From DASRIA01 sp963816975 (GTDB lineage: Bacteria; Actinomycetota; Thermoleophilia; Solirubrobacterales; JBBDJG01): a DNA stretch of 64,000 nucleotides. The DNA is taken from contig CAWFMD010000006.1 of NCBI GenBank assembly GCA_963816975.1, positions 1,612,001-1,676,000 of the forward strand. Reading direction: 5' to 3'. The notes under the pieces were generated by a model. That model did no database searches. It was not told the origin of the DNA and was given only the letters and a program-made list of their open reading frames with translations. Every line of letters begins with the position of its first letter. Positions within the stretch are counted from its first letter, which is position 1. Position numbers and translations under genes: made by a program. Below are positions 8,979 through 19,065 of the stretch, piece after piece.

Positions 8979-9629
8979 ATGACGCTCGCCCTCTTCGGCA
9001 TCGAGAACGACGGCCTCAACCTGGTCGTCAACCTGCTCGTCTTCTTCCTGGTCGTGATCTGGGTCGCGCTCGTGTACTGGACCTACTCCGACGCGACCAG
9101 GCGCCTCGACGACCCGATGCTCGTGGCGTCTGCGACCGGCGCGTCGCTGTTTCCGTTCATCGGCACCATCGTCTACACGATCGTGCGCCCTCCCGAGTAC
9201 CTGGAGGACCGCCACGAGCGCGGCCTGGAGATCAAGGCGGCCGAGAAGCGACTGGCGCTGCTCGAGAACCGCACGTGCAGCAACTGCGGCGCCGAGGTCG
9301 ACGCCAGCTACCTGCGCTGCCCCAGCTGCACCCGCAAGCTGAAGGAGCCGTGCGCGAGCTGCGGCAAGCCGCTCGACCCGCGCTGGCGCGTGTGCCCCTT
9401 CTGCGAGGCGGAGGTCGCGGCACCGGTGCGTCCCGCCGCCGAGCCACGCGCGGGACGCCGCCAGGAAGCGCGCACCGAGGCGGGCAAGCGGGCGGCGGAG
9501 CGCAACGAGCGTCGCGATCGCCAGGTCGACCGGGAGCGCCCGCGCGAGCGCGAGCGGCCACCGGACCGCGACGGCGCCCGCGTGGAGACGGCCCAGCGCA
9601 CGCCGTTGCAGCCGCCCCCCAACCGGTAA
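8979..9629 (+). CDS. Membrane-anchored double zinc-ribbon protein
   Basis: A 216-residue protein with an N-terminal transmembrane segment (NLVVNLLVFFLVVIWVALVYW), a second hydrophobic stretch around residue 60, then two zinc ribbons: CSNC...CPSC and CASC...CPFC, each with the CxxC-x(n)-CxxC spacing. The last ~75 residues are an Arg/Glu-rich low-complexity tail. ATG 8979 is preferred over the in-frame GTG at 8943 because the protein then begins directly before the first membrane segment, and because 8943 lies next to the -10-like TACCCT. Function unknown; the architecture (membrane anchor plus zinc ribbons facing the cytoplasm) suggests a scaffold or nucleic-acid contact. Confidence 0.7.
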   Translation: MTLALFGIENDGLNLVVNLLVFFLVVIWVALVYWTYSDATRRLDDPMLVASATGASLFPFIGTIVYTIVRPPEYLEDRHERGLEIKAAEKRLALLENRTCSNCGAEVDASYLRCPSCTRKLKEPCASCGKPLDPRWRVCPFCEAEVAAPVRPAAEPRAGRRQEARTEAGKRAAERNERRDRQVDRERPRERERPPDRDGARVETAQRTPLQPPPNR

Positions 9630-9666
9630 GGTCCCGCGGCCTGCCAACCGCCCACCCGCCGACTGA

Positions 9667-10080
9667 ATGTCTCGCACTCTGATCCTGGTCAAGCCCGACG
9701 CCTTCGCCCGCAGCCTCACGGGCGAGGTGATCGCGCGGTTCGAGCGCAAGGGCCTGCGCATCGCGGCGCTGAAGCTCATGCGGGTCGAGCGCGCGCTCGC
9801 GGAGCAGCATTACGACGAGCACAAGGGCAAGCCGTTCTTCGGCGAGCTGATCGAGTTCATCACGGGCGGACCGCTCGTCGCGCTCGTGCTCGAGGGTGAG
9901 GACGCCGTGCCCGCGGCGCGCTCGCTGATCGGCGCAACGAATCCCATCGAGGCCACGCCCGGCTCGATCCGCGGCGACTTCGCGCTCGAGGTCACCTACA
10001 ACCTGGTGCATGGTTCCGACGCCGACGACACCGCGGAGCGGGAGATCGGCCTGTGGTTCCCGGAGCTTGCCGGGCCCTAG
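9667..10080 (+). CDS. ndk: Nucleoside-diphosphate kinase
   Basis: Transfers the gamma-phosphate from ATP to NDPs through a phosphohistidine. 137 residues, the family size. Visible are the N-terminal LILVKPDAFARSL, the RxxT-type region, GSIRGDFA, and the catalytic histidine in NLVHGSDADDTAEREI. The end overlaps the next gene: maf is read from a TTG 14 bases before the ndk stop. Housekeeping, cytoplasmic. Confidence 0.96.
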   Translation: MSRTLILVKPDAFARSLTGEVIARFERKGLRIAALKLMRVERALAEQHYDEHKGKPFFGELIEFITGGPLVALVLEGEDAVPAARSLIGATNPIEATPGSIRGDFALEVTYNLVHGSDADDTAEREIGLWFPELAGP

Positions 10081-10630
10081 GCTGGTACTCGCCTCCCGCT
10101 CCCCCCAGCGGCGGGCGATCCTGGAGCAGCTGGGCATCCCGTTCGACGTCGTGCCCGCGGACGTCGCGGAGGACACGGTCGGCGATCCGGCCGACGTCGT
10201 GCTCCGCAACGCGCGGCGCAAGGCGCGGGCGGTCTCCGGAGCGGTGGTGCTGGGCGTCGACACCGAGGTCTATCTCGACGGCCGGCTGTTCGGCAAGCCG
10301 GCCGACGAGCGCCAGGCCCGCCGCTGCCTCGAGCTGCTGTCGGGCCGCACGCACGAGGTGTTCAGCGGGCTGGTCCTGATCCGCGACGGCGCCGAGATCA
10401 GTGGCGTGGCGCACACGCGGGTGACCTTCCGGGCCCTCGGGAGCGACCTGATCGACTGGTACGTGGCCAGTGGGGAATGGCGGGAACGGGCGGGGGGCTA
10501 TGCCGTCCAGCAGCGCGGCGCAGCGCTGGTCGCGTCCATAGATGGTGACTTTTGGAACGTGGTCGGGCTCCCCACGGCCCTGCTGCTGGAGCTCGCACCT
10601 GGGCTGCTCGACAGCCCCCTCGATATGTGA
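10067..10630 (+). CDS. maf: Maf-family nucleotide pyrophosphatase
   Basis: House-cleaning NTP pyrophosphatase that hydrolyses modified or canonical nucleotides (dTTP/UTP/m5U type or the CTP-type YhdE relatives). The N-terminal signature LVLASRSPQRRAILEQLGI, the central VVLGVDTEVYLDGRLFGKP with catalytic aspartate, and WYVASGEWRERAGGYAVQ are all present; 187 residues from TTG. I choose TTG 10067, directly after CGGAG and overlapping ndk by 14 bases, since no ATG or GTG lies between it and the conserved start. Coupled to ndk, so both act on nucleotide pools. Confidence 0.9.
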   Translation: MPGPRLVLASRSPQRRAILEQLGIPFDVVPADVAEDTVGDPADVVLRNARRKARAVSGAVVLGVDTEVYLDGRLFGKPADERQARRCLELLSGRTHEVFSGLVLIRDGAEISGVAHTRVTFRALGSDLIDWYVASGEWRERAGGYAVQQRGAALVASIDGDFWNVVGLPTALLLELAPGLLDSPLDM

Positions 10631-10679
10631 TCTTCCTGCAAGACGAGCGCCACGCAGCGGACTCCCCCAGCCCGTCCGG

Positions 10680-10685
10680 TACTAT
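10680..10685 (+). promoter_or_regulatory. Putative -10 element for the mreB operon
   Basis: TACTAT fits TANNNT and lies in the 184-base gap between maf and mreB. Transcription would begin near 10692, leaving an mreB leader of about 120 bases. I see no strong hairpin or riboswitch-like fold by eye in that leader. Convergent or overlapping genes are absent here. Confidence 0.4.
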
Positions 10686-10813
10686 TCGCCGCTGCGGACG
10701 CGCCCCGCTGGCGGAGGCCAAGGTCTCCCTGCGACCAGGCGTAAAGGTCGTCGGGCGGGTCCTTCGGTCCGCTGGTTTGGCCGCACCACACAGCACGACA
10801 CCTCCCTTTCCAC

Positions 10814-11863
<1,050 letters not shown>

Positions 11864-11953
11864 GGTTCCCGGTGGGTGGAGGAATGCGCGGGCAATGAGG
11901 TCCGGGATGGGCAAGATCATTGACCACACAGCAAGCTTGAAGAGGACTTTCCC

Positions 11954-12838
11954 TTGTACAAGAAGTCGGTTCGCAGGCGACGAGCGGTCCTGGCGCTGCT
12001 CGTCAGCCTCTCCATAGCCCTACTGACGATCTACTTCGGCGAATCCGCCTCTGGCGGACTGCATTCGGTCCAACGGGGCTTCCTCGAGGTGATGGCGCCG
12101 CTCCAGGAGGGCGCCAGCCGCGCCTTGAAGCCGGCCAGCGACCTGGTGGAGTGGACGGGCGACGTGTTCGACGCCAAGTCGCAGAACGAGGACCTGAAGA
12201 GCCAGAACGACAAGCTGCGGCGCGAGCTGGCGGCGGCGCAGACGGCCGCGCGCGACGTGCGCCAGCTGCGCGGGCTGGTCGGGTTCAACCAGTCCGCGAG
12301 CTTTCCGGAGGGTCACGATCCGGTGCCCGCGCGTGTGATCGGCCGCTCGCCCACCGTGTGGTACTCCGCGATCACGATCGACAAGGGCTCCGACCAGGGG
12401 GTGCGCGACGACCAGCCCGTCGTGAGCGGCGCCGGCCTCGTCGGGCGTGTGTCCGACGTGGCACCCGACGCGGCCCGCGTGACGCTGATCACCGACCACA
12501 CGAGCGGCGTGTCCGCGCAGCTCGTGCCGGACGGCCCGAACGGCCTCGTGAAGGCCACGGTCGGCAACCCGAACGACCTGATCCTCGACTTCGTGCAGAA
12601 GGGGCGCGCCGTGCGCAAGGGCGCGACCGTCGTCACTTCCGGCTGGCGCTCGTCCCGGCTCGAGTCGCTGTTCCCGCGCGGCATTCCGATCGGGCGCGTC
12701 TCACGCGTGGACTCCGACGAGCGCGAGCTGTATCAGCGCGTACACCTGCGGCCGTTCGCGGACCTGCGCGAGCTCGACGTGGTCGAGGTCCTGACCCGCG
12801 ACTCGGGCGCGGTACAGAACGCCCAGGCAGGACCGTGA
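11954..12838 (+). CDS. mreC: Rod shape-determining protein MreC
   Basis: Periplasm-facing scaffold of the elongasome. 294 residues: a basic N-terminus (KKSVRRRRAV), one transmembrane helix (LALLVSLSIALLTIYF), a coiled coil around residues 70-105 (SQNEDLKSQNDKLRRELAAA) and the beta-rich MreC domain with VIGRSPTVWYSAITIDKGS and the G-rich DGPNGLVKATVG region. Start is TTG 11954, preceded by AGAGGA at 11941-11946. A 90-base gap from mreB contains no other gene. Confidence 0.93.
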   Translation: MYKKSVRRRRAVLALLVSLSIALLTIYFGESASGGLHSVQRGFLEVMAPLQEGASRALKPASDLVEWTGDVFDAKSQNEDLKSQNDKLRRELAAAQTAARDVRQLRGLVGFNQSASFPEGHDPVPARVIGRSPTVWYSAITIDKGSDQGVRDDQPVVSGAGLVGRVSDVAPDAARVTLITDHTSGVSAQLVPDGPNGLVKATVGNPNDLILDFVQKGRAVRKGATVVTSGWRSSRLESLFPRGIPIGRVSRVDSDERELYQRVHLRPFADLRELDVVEVLTRDSGAVQNAQAGP

Positions 12839-12845
12839 CGGCGCG

Positions 12846-13403
12846 GTGAACGTCACGTGGGGAACCGTGGTCCGCCTCACCGTCCTGGTGATCGCGGTGG
12901 TCGTGCTGCAGCTTGCCGTGGTGGCGCAGATCTCCGTGTTCGACGCCAGCCCGGACCTGCTGCCGCTGGTGGCGCTCTCGATCGGGCTGCTGGCCGGCCC
13001 GGTCGCCGGTGCGACCGTCGGCTTCCTGCTCGGGCTCGTCGCCGACATGGCCCTGCTCCAGACCCTGGGGGTCAGCTCGCTGCTGCTGATCGGCGTGGGC
13101 TACATGGCCGGCCGCTTCCGCGAGATGCGCGACGCCACCCACAAGCTGGTCCCGCCGATCGGCGGCTTCCTCGCAACCCTGGGTTTCGACGCGGGGTTCG
13201 CGCTGGTGCAGTTCCTGCTGGGGGTCGACTCCTCCGTGAGCCCGCTCGTGATCCGGGAGGCGCTGGTCAGCGCGGTGATCAACGGGCTGCTCGTGATCCC
13301 GGTGTTCGCCGCGGTGCGCGCGCTGCTGCGCTCGGACCTGATCGACGACCTGCGACCGCGGCGCCGGCCGGTCACCCGCACGAGGGTGCTCTCGCAGAGC
13401 TAG
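12846..13403 (+). CDS. mreD: Rod shape-determining protein MreD
   Basis: Integral membrane partner of MreC; 185 residues with about five hydrophobic helices (LTVLVIAVVVLQLAVVAQI; LVALSIGLLAGPVAGATVG; FLLGLVADMALLQTLG; and two more toward the C-terminus). GTG start at 12846, seven bases after the mreC stop. Sequence identity in this family is low, so the call rests on topology, length and its position between mreC and the PBP2 gene. Confidence 0.88.
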   Translation: MNVTWGTVVRLTVLVIAVVVLQLAVVAQISVFDASPDLLPLVALSIGLLAGPVAGATVGFLLGLVADMALLQTLGVSSLLLIGVGYMAGRFREMRDATHKLVPPIGGFLATLGFDAGFALVQFLLGVDSSVSPLVIREALVSAVINGLLVIPVFAAVRALLRSDLIDDLRPRRRPVTRTRVLSQS

Positions 13404-13449
13404 TGGCCGGCACCGCGAACAACCGCGCCCGTACCGGGGGCCACTGACC

Positions 13450-15321
13450 GTGTACCTGCCGCAGGGCGACAAGCGCATGGTGGTCACGCCGCAGCTCGCG
13501 CTGCGCGTGGCGATCCTGGGCGGGATCGCGCTGGTGCTGTTCGCCGTGATCTTCTTCCGGCTGTGGTACCTGCAGGTGCTGTCGGGCGACAAGTACCTCG
13601 CCGAGGCCAACGACAATCGCGTCCGCGAGGTGAAGGTCGAGGCGCCCCGCGGGCGGATCGTCGATCGCAGCGGGAAGCTGCTGGTGGACAACCGCACTGC
13701 ACTGGTCGTGCAGGTGCTGCCCGAACGGCTCCCCGATCAGCGAGTGCGGCGCGGCCGCGTGTACCGCCGGCTCGGCCATGCGCTGGACAGGTCGCCGCGC
13801 GCGATCCGGCGCACGATCCGGCGGGAGGTGAAGGAGCTGCCCTTCAGCCCGGTCACGCTCAAGACCGACGTCGGCCTCACCACGGTCCTGTATCTGCAGG
13901 AGAACCAGGCCCGCTTCCCGGGCGTCGAGGTCGAGCGCGTGTTCCTGCGCAAATACCCGCACCACGAGGTCGGCGCGCACCTGTTCGGCACGATCGGCGA
14001 GGTCACCCAGAAGCAGCTCGACCTGCCGCGCTACTCCGACGTGGCGCTCGGCGACCGCGTTGGGCAGTCCGGAGTCGAGCTCCAGTACGACCGCTACCTG
14101 CGCGGTCGCAACGGCGCCAGCCGCGTGCAGGTCGACGCGATGGGCCGGCCCAAGGGAGAGCTGTCCGTGCGCGACCCCGAACCCGGCAAGACGCTGCGCC
14201 TGTCGATCGACTTCGACGTGCAGAAGACCGGCCAGGCCGCGCTCGGCCGCTACGGCCTGCCCGGGGGTTTCGTGGCGATGGACCCGCGCAGCGGCGAGGT
14301 GATCGGGCTCGGATCAAACCCGGAGTACGACCCCAACGTGTTCGCGAAGGGGGTGCGCGCCTCCGTCTACAAGCGTCTCCAGGACCCCGACAACGGCGCG
14401 CCGCTCGCCAACCGCGCGACCCAGGGTCTTTATCCGACGGGGTCCACGTTCAAGCTGATCACCGCGACGGCGGCGCTCGAGAGCGGGCTGATCACTCCCT
14501 CGTCGGTGTTGTTCGACGGCGGCTCGCTGACCGTCGGCGGGGTCACCTTCAAGAACGCGGGAGACGTGTCGCACGGTGCGCTGGCGCTCCCGCGGGCGCT
14601 GCAGGTCTCCTCCGACGTGTTCTTCTACCGCGTCGGCCTGATGGCCGACCAGCGCGGCGGTGAGGTGATCCAGAAATGGGCCCGCCGCCTCGGCCTCGGG
14701 CGCCCCACCGGGATCGACCTGCCGGGTGAGGGTGCGGGCCTGGTGCCCACGCCCGAGTGGCGCAACCGCCTGTTCCGGCGCAACCTCACCGACCGTCCCT
14801 GGACCCCGGGCGACAACATCAACCTCGCCGTCGGCCAGGGCGACCTGCAGGCGAACCCGTTGCAGATGGCGGTCGCCTACAGCGCGGTCGCCAACGGCGG
14901 CCGGATCGTGACGCCGCACATCGGTCTGCGCGTGGAGGACAGCGACGGGCGCATCCTGCAGCAGATCGAGCCCGGCGCGCGCCGCCGCGCCGGCCTATCG
15001 TCCTCGACGCGGGCGGCCATCATGCAGGGCCTGCGGGCCGCGGCGAACGACCCGGGCGGCACTTCGACGGGCGTCTTTGCGGGATTTCCGATCACGGTCG
15101 CCGGTAAGACGGGGACCGCGGAGCGCGGCGCCCAGGGCGACCAGTCGTGGTACGTCGTGGCTGCACCGGCGAACGACCCGCGGATCGTGCTGGCCGTGAC
15201 GATCGAGCGAGGCGGCTTCGGCGCCGAGGCGGCAGCGCCGGCGGCGCGCCGGATCCTGGCCGCCTATTTCGGGATCAAGGGCAAGAAGGCCATCGGCGAG
15301 GCGGGGAGCGCACCGGACTAG
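13450..15321 (+). CDS. mrdA: Penicillin-binding protein 2 (elongasome transpeptidase)
   Basis: Class B PBP making peptidoglycan cross-links during elongation, 623 residues. One N-terminal transmembrane helix (VAILGGIALVLFAVIFF), the PBP dimerisation domain beginning NRVREVKVEAPRGRIVDR, then the transpeptidase domain with the SxxK serine in PTGSTFKLITA, the SxN-type motif as SSD in LQVSSDVFFYRVG, and KTG in VAGKTGTAERG. GTG 13450 start. Works with RodA encoded next. Confidence 0.95.
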   Translation: MYLPQGDKRMVVTPQLALRVAILGGIALVLFAVIFFRLWYLQVLSGDKYLAEANDNRVREVKVEAPRGRIVDRSGKLLVDNRTALVVQVLPERLPDQRVRRGRVYRRLGHALDRSPRAIRRTIRREVKELPFSPVTLKTDVGLTTVLYLQENQARFPGVEVERVFLRKYPHHEVGAHLFGTIGEVTQKQLDLPRYSDVALGDRVGQSGVELQYDRYLRGRNGASRVQVDAMGRPKGELSVRDPEPGKTLRLSIDFDVQKTGQAALGRYGLPGGFVAMDPRSGEVIGLGSNPEYDPNVFAKGVRASVYKRLQDPDNGAPLANRATQGLYPTGSTFKLITATAALESGLITPSSVLFDGGSLTVGGVTFKNAGDVSHGALALPRALQVSSDVFFYRVGLMADQRGGEVIQKWARRLGLGRPTGIDLPGEGAGLVPTPEWRNRLFRRNLTDRPWTPGDNINLAVGQGDLQANPLQMAVAYSAVANGGRIVTPHIGLRVEDSDGRILQQIEPGARRRAGLSSSTRAAIMQGLRAAANDPGGTSTGVFAGFPITVAGKTGTAERGAQGDQSWYVVAAPANDPRIVLAVTIERGGFGAEAAAPAARRILAAYFGIKGKKAIGEAGSAPD

Positions 15322-15331
15322 TGAGCCACCG

Positions 15332-16528
15332 ATGAGCCAGCCGGCGACACCCTTCGGGACGGGCGTCCAGCGCTTCAGCGAGCCGCGCCGGCGGCTGCTG
15401 CGGCTGGACCTGCTCGTGCTGCTCGCGACGTTCGGTCTGATCGCTTTCAGCCTCGTGACGCTCGACACGGCGACCGCGGCCGACGTCCCGGGCTCGCCGG
15501 ACTACTTCGTGATCCGCCAGGCGCTCTACGCGGTCATCGGGCTCGCGCTGATGCTGCTGCTCGCGTCGATCGACTACTCGCGCTTCCGCGAGCTGCGGGT
15601 GGGCCTGTACGCATCGATGATCGGCCTGATCCTGCTGGTGCTGGGCGTGGCGGGCGCGACCCGCGGCTCGCGGCGCTGGATCGAGCTCTCCTTCTTCCGC
15701 TTTCAGCCATCGGAGCTCGGCAAGGTGCTGCTGATCCTCGCCCTGTCGGCGTTCATCATCGACCGCCTGCGCCGTCTGGGCGAGCGCGAGACGACTTCAC
15801 GGATCATGCTGCTGGCGCTGCTGCCGACACTGTTGGTGATGGCTCAGCCGGATCTCGGCACCAGCATCGTGTACGTGACGATCGCGCTCGCGCTGCTGTT
15901 CGTGGCCGGCACGCGGTGGACCCATTTTGCCGCGCTGGGCGGCCTCGCGGCCGCCGCGGTGGCGATCGCTTTCGTGATCGCGCCCGCGGCCGGAGTACCG
16001 TTGTTGAAGGATTACCAGAAGGATCGCCTCACGGCGTTCCTTGAAAAGGACAATGCAGACCCCGCCAGCCAGGGCTATCAGCTCAACCAGGCAGAGACAG
16101 CGATCGGGTCCGGCCGCAAGACCGGCCGGGGCACCGAGCGCGCGACGCAGACCCGCCTGGACTTCCTCCCGGAAAGCCGCACCGACTTCGTGTTCGCGGC
16201 CGTCGGGGAGCTGTACGGCTTCGTTGGTGCGGGCATAGTTTTGTCCCTGTATGCCCTGCTGATCTGGCGCTCGTTACGGATCCTCACGATCGCCAAGAAC
16301 CTCTACGGGGCCCTGCTGGCCGCCGGAGTCGGCGCCATGCTGTTGACACAGGTGTTCGTGAACGTCGGCGGCAATGTCGGGATCATGCCCATCACGGGCA
16401 TCCCGCTGCCGCTGATGAGCTATGGCGGCTCGTCCGTGATCGTGACGTTGATCGCCCTGGGGATCCTGCAAAGCGTGTACGTGCAGGCGAAGGAAGCCGC
16501 GGCCTCCAAACCGGAGGTGCTCGCATGA
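15332..16528 (+). CDS. rodA: Rod shape-determining protein RodA (SEDS glycosyltransferase)
   Basis: Polytopic SEDS-family peptidoglycan polymerase paired with PBP2. 398 residues with about ten hydrophobic helices; family blocks include RRWIELSFFRFQPSELGKV, the AQPDLGTSIV motif with the functional aspartate, FLPESRTDFVFAAVGELYG, and NVGGNVGIMPITGIPLPLM near the end. ATG 15332 lies ten bases after the mrdA stop. RodA rather than FtsW because of the mreBCD-mrdA context. Confidence 0.95.
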   Translation: MSQPATPFGTGVQRFSEPRRRLLRLDLLVLLATFGLIAFSLVTLDTATAADVPGSPDYFVIRQALYAVIGLALMLLLASIDYSRFRELRVGLYASMIGLILLVLGVAGATRGSRRWIELSFFRFQPSELGKVLLILALSAFIIDRLRRLGERETTSRIMLLALLPTLLVMAQPDLGTSIVYVTIALALLFVAGTRWTHFAALGGLAAAAVAIAFVIAPAAGVPLLKDYQKDRLTAFLEKDNADPASQGYQLNQAETAIGSGRKTGRGTERATQTRLDFLPESRTDFVFAAVGELYGFVGAGIVLSLYALLIWRSLRILTIAKNLYGALLAAGVGAMLLTQVFVNVGGNVGIMPITGIPLPLMSYGGSSVIVTLIALGILQSVYVQAKEAAASKPEVLA

Positions 16529-16582
16529 CGCCCTCGCCGCGCGACCCGCGAAATGGAAGTTCGAAGTTCCAAAGGAGATTTG

Positions 16583-18592
16583 ATGCGTAAGCAGGTATTG
16601 GTATCCGTCGACCGCGGGGAGACCCGCGTCGCGATACTCGAAAGCAAGAAGGCCGCGGCACGCGCGGGGACGCAGACCAAGCCCTCGAAGGGCGCGCCAC
16701 AGGTCGATCAGGAATGGCGGGTGGGCGAGCTCTACATAGAGCGCCGCGGCCGCCGCTCGATCGTCGGCAACGTCTACAAGGGCCGCGTCGACAACGTGCT
16801 GGGAGGGATGGAGGCGGCCTTCGTCGACATCGGCCTCGAGAAGAACGGCTTCCTGCACGTCGACGAGATCGTCACGCCCGACGGCGAGACCCAGCGCCGC
16901 GGACGCGGCCGTGGTCGCGGCGGCCCGCGGATCTCCGACCTGCTGAAGGCGGGCCAGGAGATCGTCGTGCAGGTCACGAAGGACCCGTTCGGGACGAAGG
17001 GCGCGCGCCTCTCGATGGAGGTCTCGATTCCGGGCCGCTACCTCGTGTACGTGCCCGACGGCGACGGCGTCGGAGTGTCGCGCCGCCTGCCGGACAAGGA
17101 GCGGGAGCGGCTGCGCAAGCTCGCCGCCGGGCTCAAGCTGAAGGATGCGGGGCTGATAATTCGCACGGCGGCGGTGGGTGCGCGCAAGAGCGACATGGAG
17201 CGCGAGCTGCAGTACCTGTTCCGCCTCCATGAGGTGCTCCAGAACCGCGTCGAGGAGTCTCGCGGGCCGACGATGGTGTTCCAGGAGGCAGACCTCCCGA
17301 TCCGGGTCGTACGGGACGTGTACTCGCGCGAGTTCGAGCGCGCCGTGATCGACGACCCCAAGCAGCACCACCGCATGTCCAGCTTCTTCACCCGCACCGC
17401 GCCGGAACTGGTCGACCGCGTCGAGCTGTATGAGGGCGACGACCTGTTCCAGAGCTCCGGTGTGAACGACGTGTTCAACCAGACGCTCTCGCGGCGCGTG
17501 GACCTGCCGCACGGCGGCTACCTGATGATCGACCACGCCGAGGCGCTGACGGTGATCGACGTCAACACCGGCAGCTACACCGGCCGCGGCAAGGGGTCCC
17601 TCGAGGACACGATCGTGAAGACGAACCTCCAGGCCGCCGAGGAGGTCGTGCGCCAGCTGCGGCTGCGCGACATCGGGGGCATCATCGTGATCGACTTCAT
17701 CGACATGGCGTACACGCGCAACCGCGACAAGGTCCTGGGGGTGCTGAAGACTGCGCTCGAAGGCGACCGCACCCGCACGCACGTGGTGGAGATCTCGCCG
17801 CTCGGGCTCGTCGAGATGACTCGGCAGAACGTGTCGGAGGGCGTGCGCGAGATCATGAACAAGACCTGTCCGACCTGCGACGGTGAAGGTGTCGTGCGCT
17901 CGGAGGAGACGATCGCGATCGACGTCGAGCGCGGCCTGCGCAAGATGGCCAAGGAGACCAAGGCCGAGGCCTTCCTCGTGCAGGTCCACCCGCGCGTGGC
18001 CGCGATCCTGATCGGCGGCGGCGGCAAGCCGCTGCGCGAGCTCGAGGTCGAGACCGGAAAGCTCTTCCATTTCCAGGGCTCGGAGGGCATCCCGCTCGAC
18101 ACGTTCAGGATCACGTCCGAGGGCACCAGGGACGAGATCGAGGAGCGGGCGCTGCCCTTCAAGCAGGGCGAGGAGGTCCTGATCCGGATCGAGGAGCCCC
18201 ACATGTACAACATCGACGACGCGATCGCCAAGATCGACGGCTACGTGATCTCGGTGGCCGGCGGCGGGCCGTTCGTCGGTGAGAGCAAGCTGATCAAGAT
18301 CGACGAGGTGAAGCGCACCGCGGCCTACGCGAGCATCGTCACCGGCAACGGCGTGCCCGAGACGCAGCCGAAGCCGCAGGCGCGGAAGCGGGCCCCGGCC
18401 CGCAGGGAAGAGGTCGTCAAGGCGCCTGCGAGCGCCGAGACCGAGGCCGACGACGCACCGGAGGAAGAGGGCGGCAAGCTACAATCGAACGGCTCCGCGA
18501 GCAGACGCCGCCGGGGCCGCAGAGGCGGTCGGCGGCGTTCCGGCGCGCGGGGCGGCGGCGGTGCCTCAAGCAGCGGGGGCGGGACCGACTGA
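16583..18592 (+). CDS. rng: Ribonuclease E/G
   Basis: Endoribonuclease acting in rRNA maturation and mRNA decay. 669 residues from ATG 16583, which has a strong AAAGGAG ribosome site (16571-16577); an in-frame ATG at 16553 has none. Domains: S1 RNA-binding region from ~55 (GNVYKGRVDNVLGGMEAAFVD), RNase H-like core, catalytic aspartates in LTVIDVNTGSYTG and GGIIVIDFIDM, and the zinc link CPTCDGEGVV. The last ~90 residues are acidic then very Arg/Gly-rich (RGG-like), likely an RNA-binding or partner-binding tail. Co-directional with rplU, 5 bases downstream. Confidence 0.93.
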   Translation: MRKQVLVSVDRGETRVAILESKKAAARAGTQTKPSKGAPQVDQEWRVGELYIERRGRRSIVGNVYKGRVDNVLGGMEAAFVDIGLEKNGFLHVDEIVTPDGETQRRGRGRGRGGPRISDLLKAGQEIVVQVTKDPFGTKGARLSMEVSIPGRYLVYVPDGDGVGVSRRLPDKERERLRKLAAGLKLKDAGLIIRTAAVGARKSDMERELQYLFRLHEVLQNRVEESRGPTMVFQEADLPIRVVRDVYSREFERAVIDDPKQHHRMSSFFTRTAPELVDRVELYEGDDLFQSSGVNDVFNQTLSRRVDLPHGGYLMIDHAEALTVIDVNTGSYTGRGKGSLEDTIVKTNLQAAEEVVRQLRLRDIGGIIVIDFIDMAYTRNRDKVLGVLKTALEGDRTRTHVVEISPLGLVEMTRQNVSEGVREIMNKTCPTCDGEGVVRSEETIAIDVERGLRKMAKETKAEAFLVQVHPRVAAILIGGGGKPLRELEVETGKLFHFQGSEGIPLDTFRITSEGTRDEIEERALPFKQGEEVLIRIEEPHMYNIDDAIAKIDGYVISVAGGGPFVGESKLIKIDEVKRTAAYASIVTGNGVPETQPKPQARKRAPARREEVVKAPASAETEADDAPEEEGGKLQSNGSASRRRRGRRGGRRRSGARGGGGASSSGGGTD

Positions 18593-18597
18593 CACCC

Positions 18598-19065
18598 ATG
18601 ACCTACGCGATCATCGAAATGGGCGGAAAGCAGTACCGCGTGGCGGAGGGGGACTCGATCCTCGTCGACCGCGTGGGCCAGGACGAGGGCGCGAAGGTGT
18701 CGCCCCGTGCGCTGCTGTTCGCCGACGGGAAGACCGCGGTGATCGACGGCGCGGACCTCGGCAAGGTGAAGGTCGAGGCCGTCGTGACCGAGCATCTGAA
18801 GGGGCCGAAGATCCGCGTCGCCACTTACCGTCCCAAGAAGCGGCACAAGCGGCAGATGGGCCACCGCTCGCACTTGTCGCGCGTCGAGATCAGGAAAATA
18901 ACCGGCCCCGCCAAGGCGGGGACCGGGTCGGCGGCGGGACGAGCCCCCGCCAAGGCGGAAACCGGGTCGGCGGCGGGACGAGCCCCCGCCAAGGCGGAGA
19001 CCGGGTCGGCGGCGGGACGGTCGCAGCGCAAGACGGAAGGCGAGAAAGAGACCGATGGCACATAA
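18598..19065 (+). CDS. rplU: 50S ribosomal protein L21 with a repeat tail
   Basis: L21 body is residues 1-~103, starting MTYAIIEMGGKQYRVAEGD and containing RPKKRHKRQMGHRSHLSRV, i.e. the whole normal protein. It continues for ~50 residues made of three near-identical 13-residue units (PAKAETGSAAGRA) and a polar end. The repeat is also near-perfect at DNA level. The stop TAA overlaps the start of rpmA by 11 bases (ATGGCACATAA). Family members usually end shortly after the core, so the Ala/Gly/Lys tail is an oddity; it may be a disordered surface extension. Confidence 0.95.
   Translation: MTYAIIEMGGKQYRVAEGDSILVDRVGQDEGAKVSPRALLFADGKTAVIDGADLGKVKVEAVVTEHLKGPKIRVATYRPKKRHKRQMGHRSHLSRVEIRKITGPAKAGTGSAAGRAPAKAETGSAAGRAPAKAETGSAAGRSQRKTEGEKETDGT
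18906..19022 (+). repeat. Three tandem 39-bp units inside rplU
   Basis: Units at 18906-18944, 18945-18983 and 18984-19022 share CGCCAAGGCGG, then two variable bases, then ACCGGGTCGGCGGCGGGAC. Period is exactly 39, so the reading frame is preserved and copy number can change without breaking L21. The last unit ends in a diverged base at the join. Confidence 0.9.

Noticed and set aside
18906..19022. CRISPR-like array
   Set aside because: The repeats are contiguous, have no spacers and lie in frame within rplU.
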